From the NCBI GenBank assembly GCA_021307315.1, contig JAJSPD010000030.1, positions 537,505-601,504 on the forward strand: 64,000 nt of DNA. The letters are read 5' to 3'. Source of the stretch: Bisporella sp. PMI_857 (lineage: Eukaryota > Ascomycota > Leotiomycetes > Helotiales > Helotiaceae). The notes beneath the pieces were generated by a model. The model was not told the DNA's origin. It did not search any database and saw only the letters and a list, made by a program, of their open reading frames with translations. The translations under genes and the position numbers were made by a program. Below are positions 61,648 through 64,000 of this stretch, piece after piece. The first letter of the stretch is position 1; each line of letters starts with the position of its first letter.

Positions 61648-63339
61648 ATGTCTTCACGTTATTCCGCGGCACGTCCAAACAAAGCGGGGGAGAAGTTCGC
61701 CCGTACTCATCACCATGAACACGATGATGCCGGCCCCTCCAAGAAACCGAAATTCGACATCCGCAACCCCTCAGCGCTTGCCCCAGATGCCCCTGAAGAA
61801 GATACAATGCTAGAGGCAGACGTTATTGGTGGATCTTCAGCTTGGACGAAGCGTGGAGCAGTCAATCTCGATGGCTACGACAGTGACTCGGATAATGAGG
61901 GGTTTGATATGCGCGCAGAAGAACGAGCAAAAACAAAGAAAGGGGACGTGAGCATTACAGATGCCTTCGACTATGCGAAACAGGCAAAGGCTGCTGCTGA
62001 TGACGACGATGATGATATGTGGGGTGAAGATGATGACGAGGAAGAGAGCACGGAAAAGACCAGAGGCAAATGGAAGAAAGCTGTTTCTTTCCAGGAAGAG
62101 GACGAAATCGAGAAATTCTCTGTGCTTAACAGTAAAAGTGGTGGCCACATCTCGGGAAACTTTGCTCTGGATCCCAAAGGAAAACTCTCCACACATGCGA
62201 TGGATGATCAAGAGAGCAGCGATAACGAAGACGAAGCAGAGCTAGCCGCACTAGAGGAAGGTATCGACGAAGAGGTTGGCGCAGGGGGCCTAAAGAAGAA
62301 TGCTCCCAAAGTGGACGCTTTCAACATGAAGTCTGAACAGGAAGAAGGCCGATTCGATGATGCTGGTAATTATGGTAGGTTATATTTAGGGTTTAAATGA
62401 GTACAACACTTAACCTCATTTCTGCCTACTATGGCTAATTGAGTGATCATACAGTTCGAAAAGCAGCAGATCCAGATGCTGTGCATGATCAATGGCTCGA
62501 AGGAGTGAGCAAAAGGGATATGAAGAAGGCAGCCCAAGCACATGAGAAACGAGAGGAAGAAAGGCGTCAGAAAAGATTGGAGGAGGATGCAATGCTGTTG
62601 CCCGATATATTAAAAACATTAATAGTACGAGTAAGCGCCCCGTTTATCGTTCTTCTATTGTTTAGATTTTGGTATACATTACATGCAGTATCCGTTCCGT
62701 TTTTGGAGGAGTTCAATTCGGCTAAATACTTTCTCAGATATTACGTGCTAACTCATGTGATACCAGTTGGAGAGGGGCGAAACCGTTTTAGAGGCACTAG
62801 CACGACTAGGCAAAGCCCAAGCAAAAACTAAAAGGGTTCCGAAGTGGAAACTCAAAAAGCATAAGCACAACGGTGATTCCATGGAGGTGGATGCACCGTC
62901 GACCGAGGACCCAGAACAAATTAGCATTCGCGAGGCTGTTGAAGCTATCACCGGTGCTGCAGATCAACTTCTCACCAGAGGCCAAACAGAGGTCTATGAG
63001 CAAGAGCGAGAAATGCTTATTCGACAGTACGGAAGAGAAACAGGTGAAGATTGGGTTGAGGCGCAAAGCCAGAATTTGGGCGAGGGGCCAGCGAAAATGT
63101 GGGAATATAAATGGACAGATGGACGAGAGTAAGCCAATTTCTGATTTAGAGGAGATTTGTGCCCGGTATCTGCTTCTTGCAAGATAGTTACTAACTCGGG
63201 AATTAGTGGTGGTGAGAAGCAGGGCCCATATGATGGACCAACTATGCTTGCCTGGCAAGAAGCAGGCTATTTTGGAGAAGGTGTAGAATTTAGGAGATCT
63301 GGTGAGGCCCTATGGAGTCGGAATATGGATTTTATTTGA
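61648..63339 (+). CDS. LIN1: LIN1/CD2BP2-like U5 snRNP protein with GYF domain
   Basis: The exons are 61648-62374, 62455-62630, 62767-63128 and 63207-63339, giving 465 aa. Introns are 80, 136 and 78 bp. The N-terminal half is acidic, with the SRYSAARPNK start and the FDIRNPSAL block, a D/E run near residues 115-135, and GYDSDSDNEGFDMR. The middle has VRKAADPDAVHDQWLEGVSK and LERGETVLEALARLGKAQ. The C-terminus is a GYF domain split by the last intron: MWEYKWTDGRDGGEKQGPYD, then PTMLAWQEAGYF, with the W-x-Y-x-W and GPY signature that binds proline-rich ligands. CD2BP2/Lin1 is a U5 snRNP component released before tri-snRNP use and contacts Prp6 and DIB1-type proteins in the nucleus. Confidence 0.93.
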
Positions 63340-64000
63340 GATACGATTACCACAATGGTCTTTGGAGCCTAGGAATTTTATCTCCAAGTACCATATCACG
63401 AAATAAGGTCTACGACTTCTTGCCAAATCAGTAAGCTTTGGATCCGTATTTTAAGTTATGAGCTGACATGGCTGGAGAAACAATATAGCTATCTGAGGAT
63501 AAAGGATTCATTTTGACCGATATGCTAGATGCTTGGGAGGTATATCTCCATCCTGCGCCAATACACATACTCTATCGAATATCAAAGCTGTTGCTCCAGT
63601 GAGACCTGGTTAGCCTTAGCGTGGATTCAGAGTCAGATTATGCTCCCCCAAGTGTAACGGGATTATTTTGATATGCTTGTAGGCTTGACGGACCGCGAAT
63701 CAAATCACAGAATGTCTCGGGTCTTGTCTCTGTATACCATCCTTTCTAGTCAAAAACCATTCTTTAGCTGTAGGGCATTTTCTAGCCACGTTGAAGAAGG
63801 CTATTCCATTACAAACAGAACCATTAGAGCAACCTCAATTTCCATCGTCTATCCCAGACTAGTATGTAAGGTACGAAACAAAAGCTTAATAGCATTGAAG
63901 TTCGACAGAGGCTCTTTCGATGCACCCATTAACTCTGCGAGATTGACTACTACAACTCGTTTTATCTGACCTATGCCGTAGAGAAAGCCCATGCCCTGAC
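63340..64000. other. Intergenic region to window end
   Basis: 661 bp downstream of LIN1. Only a 98-codon frame (63673-63969) without protein features is seen. No gene is supported. Confidence 0.5.

Overview
The window is nuclear DNA of a filamentous ascomycete (Pezizomycotina), most likely a leotiomycete (the class is inference). The evidence is short introns of about 45-150 bp with GTAAGT-type donors and CTRAC/CTAAC branch sites, widely spaced genes, two Zn2Cys6 regulators, a single dispersed 5S rRNA gene, and eukaryotic housekeeping proteins (mitochondrial HSP60, cofilin, RuvB-like 2, UFD1, NNF1, GET5, LIN1). Most exon structures here were worked out by hand from splice signals and reading-frame continuity.

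Layout. 0-5 kb: the 3' end of an O-acetylhomoserine sulfhydrylase gene, then an adenylation-thiolation-reductase enzyme on the minus strand. 5-9.5 kb: almost gene-free, with one 5S rRNA gene and a 12-bp minisatellite. 9.5-14.9 kb: an N-carbamoyl-D-amino-acid-hydrolase-type amidohydrolase, an Asp/Glu/hydantoin racemase and a Zn2Cys6 factor, which look like a small ureide/hydantoin catabolic group. 17-21.7 kb: GET5-like, cofilin and HSP60. 24.3-26.7 kb: an eight-exon nuclear-looking protein with a Myb-like domain. 28.7-32.4 kb: a damaged sugar transporter facing a 5'-truncated GH78 alpha-L-rhamnosidase, with both 5' ends missing at one junction.

33.9-49.6 kb is the most unusual part. Six small genes each encode a short, diverged Myb/SANT-like three-helix domain followed by a low-complexity, charged tail. 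Four are a head-to-tail tandem array on the minus strand (33.95-39.29 kb). Two more (46.5 and 48.7 kb) lie beyond NNF1 and a second Zn2Cys6 protein. Four of the six share a phase-0 intron at the same place in the domain, so they look like products of local duplication. The 24-26 kb gene may be a distant seventh member.

49.6-53 kb is gene-free and holds a terminal-inverted-repeat element of about 470 bp. 53-64 kb returns to housekeeping genes: a large RS/coiled-coil nuclear protein, RVB2 (chromatin remodelling), UFD1 (ubiquitin/Cdc48) and LIN1 (U5 snRNP, GYF domain). UFD1 and LIN1 share a 235-bp divergent promoter.
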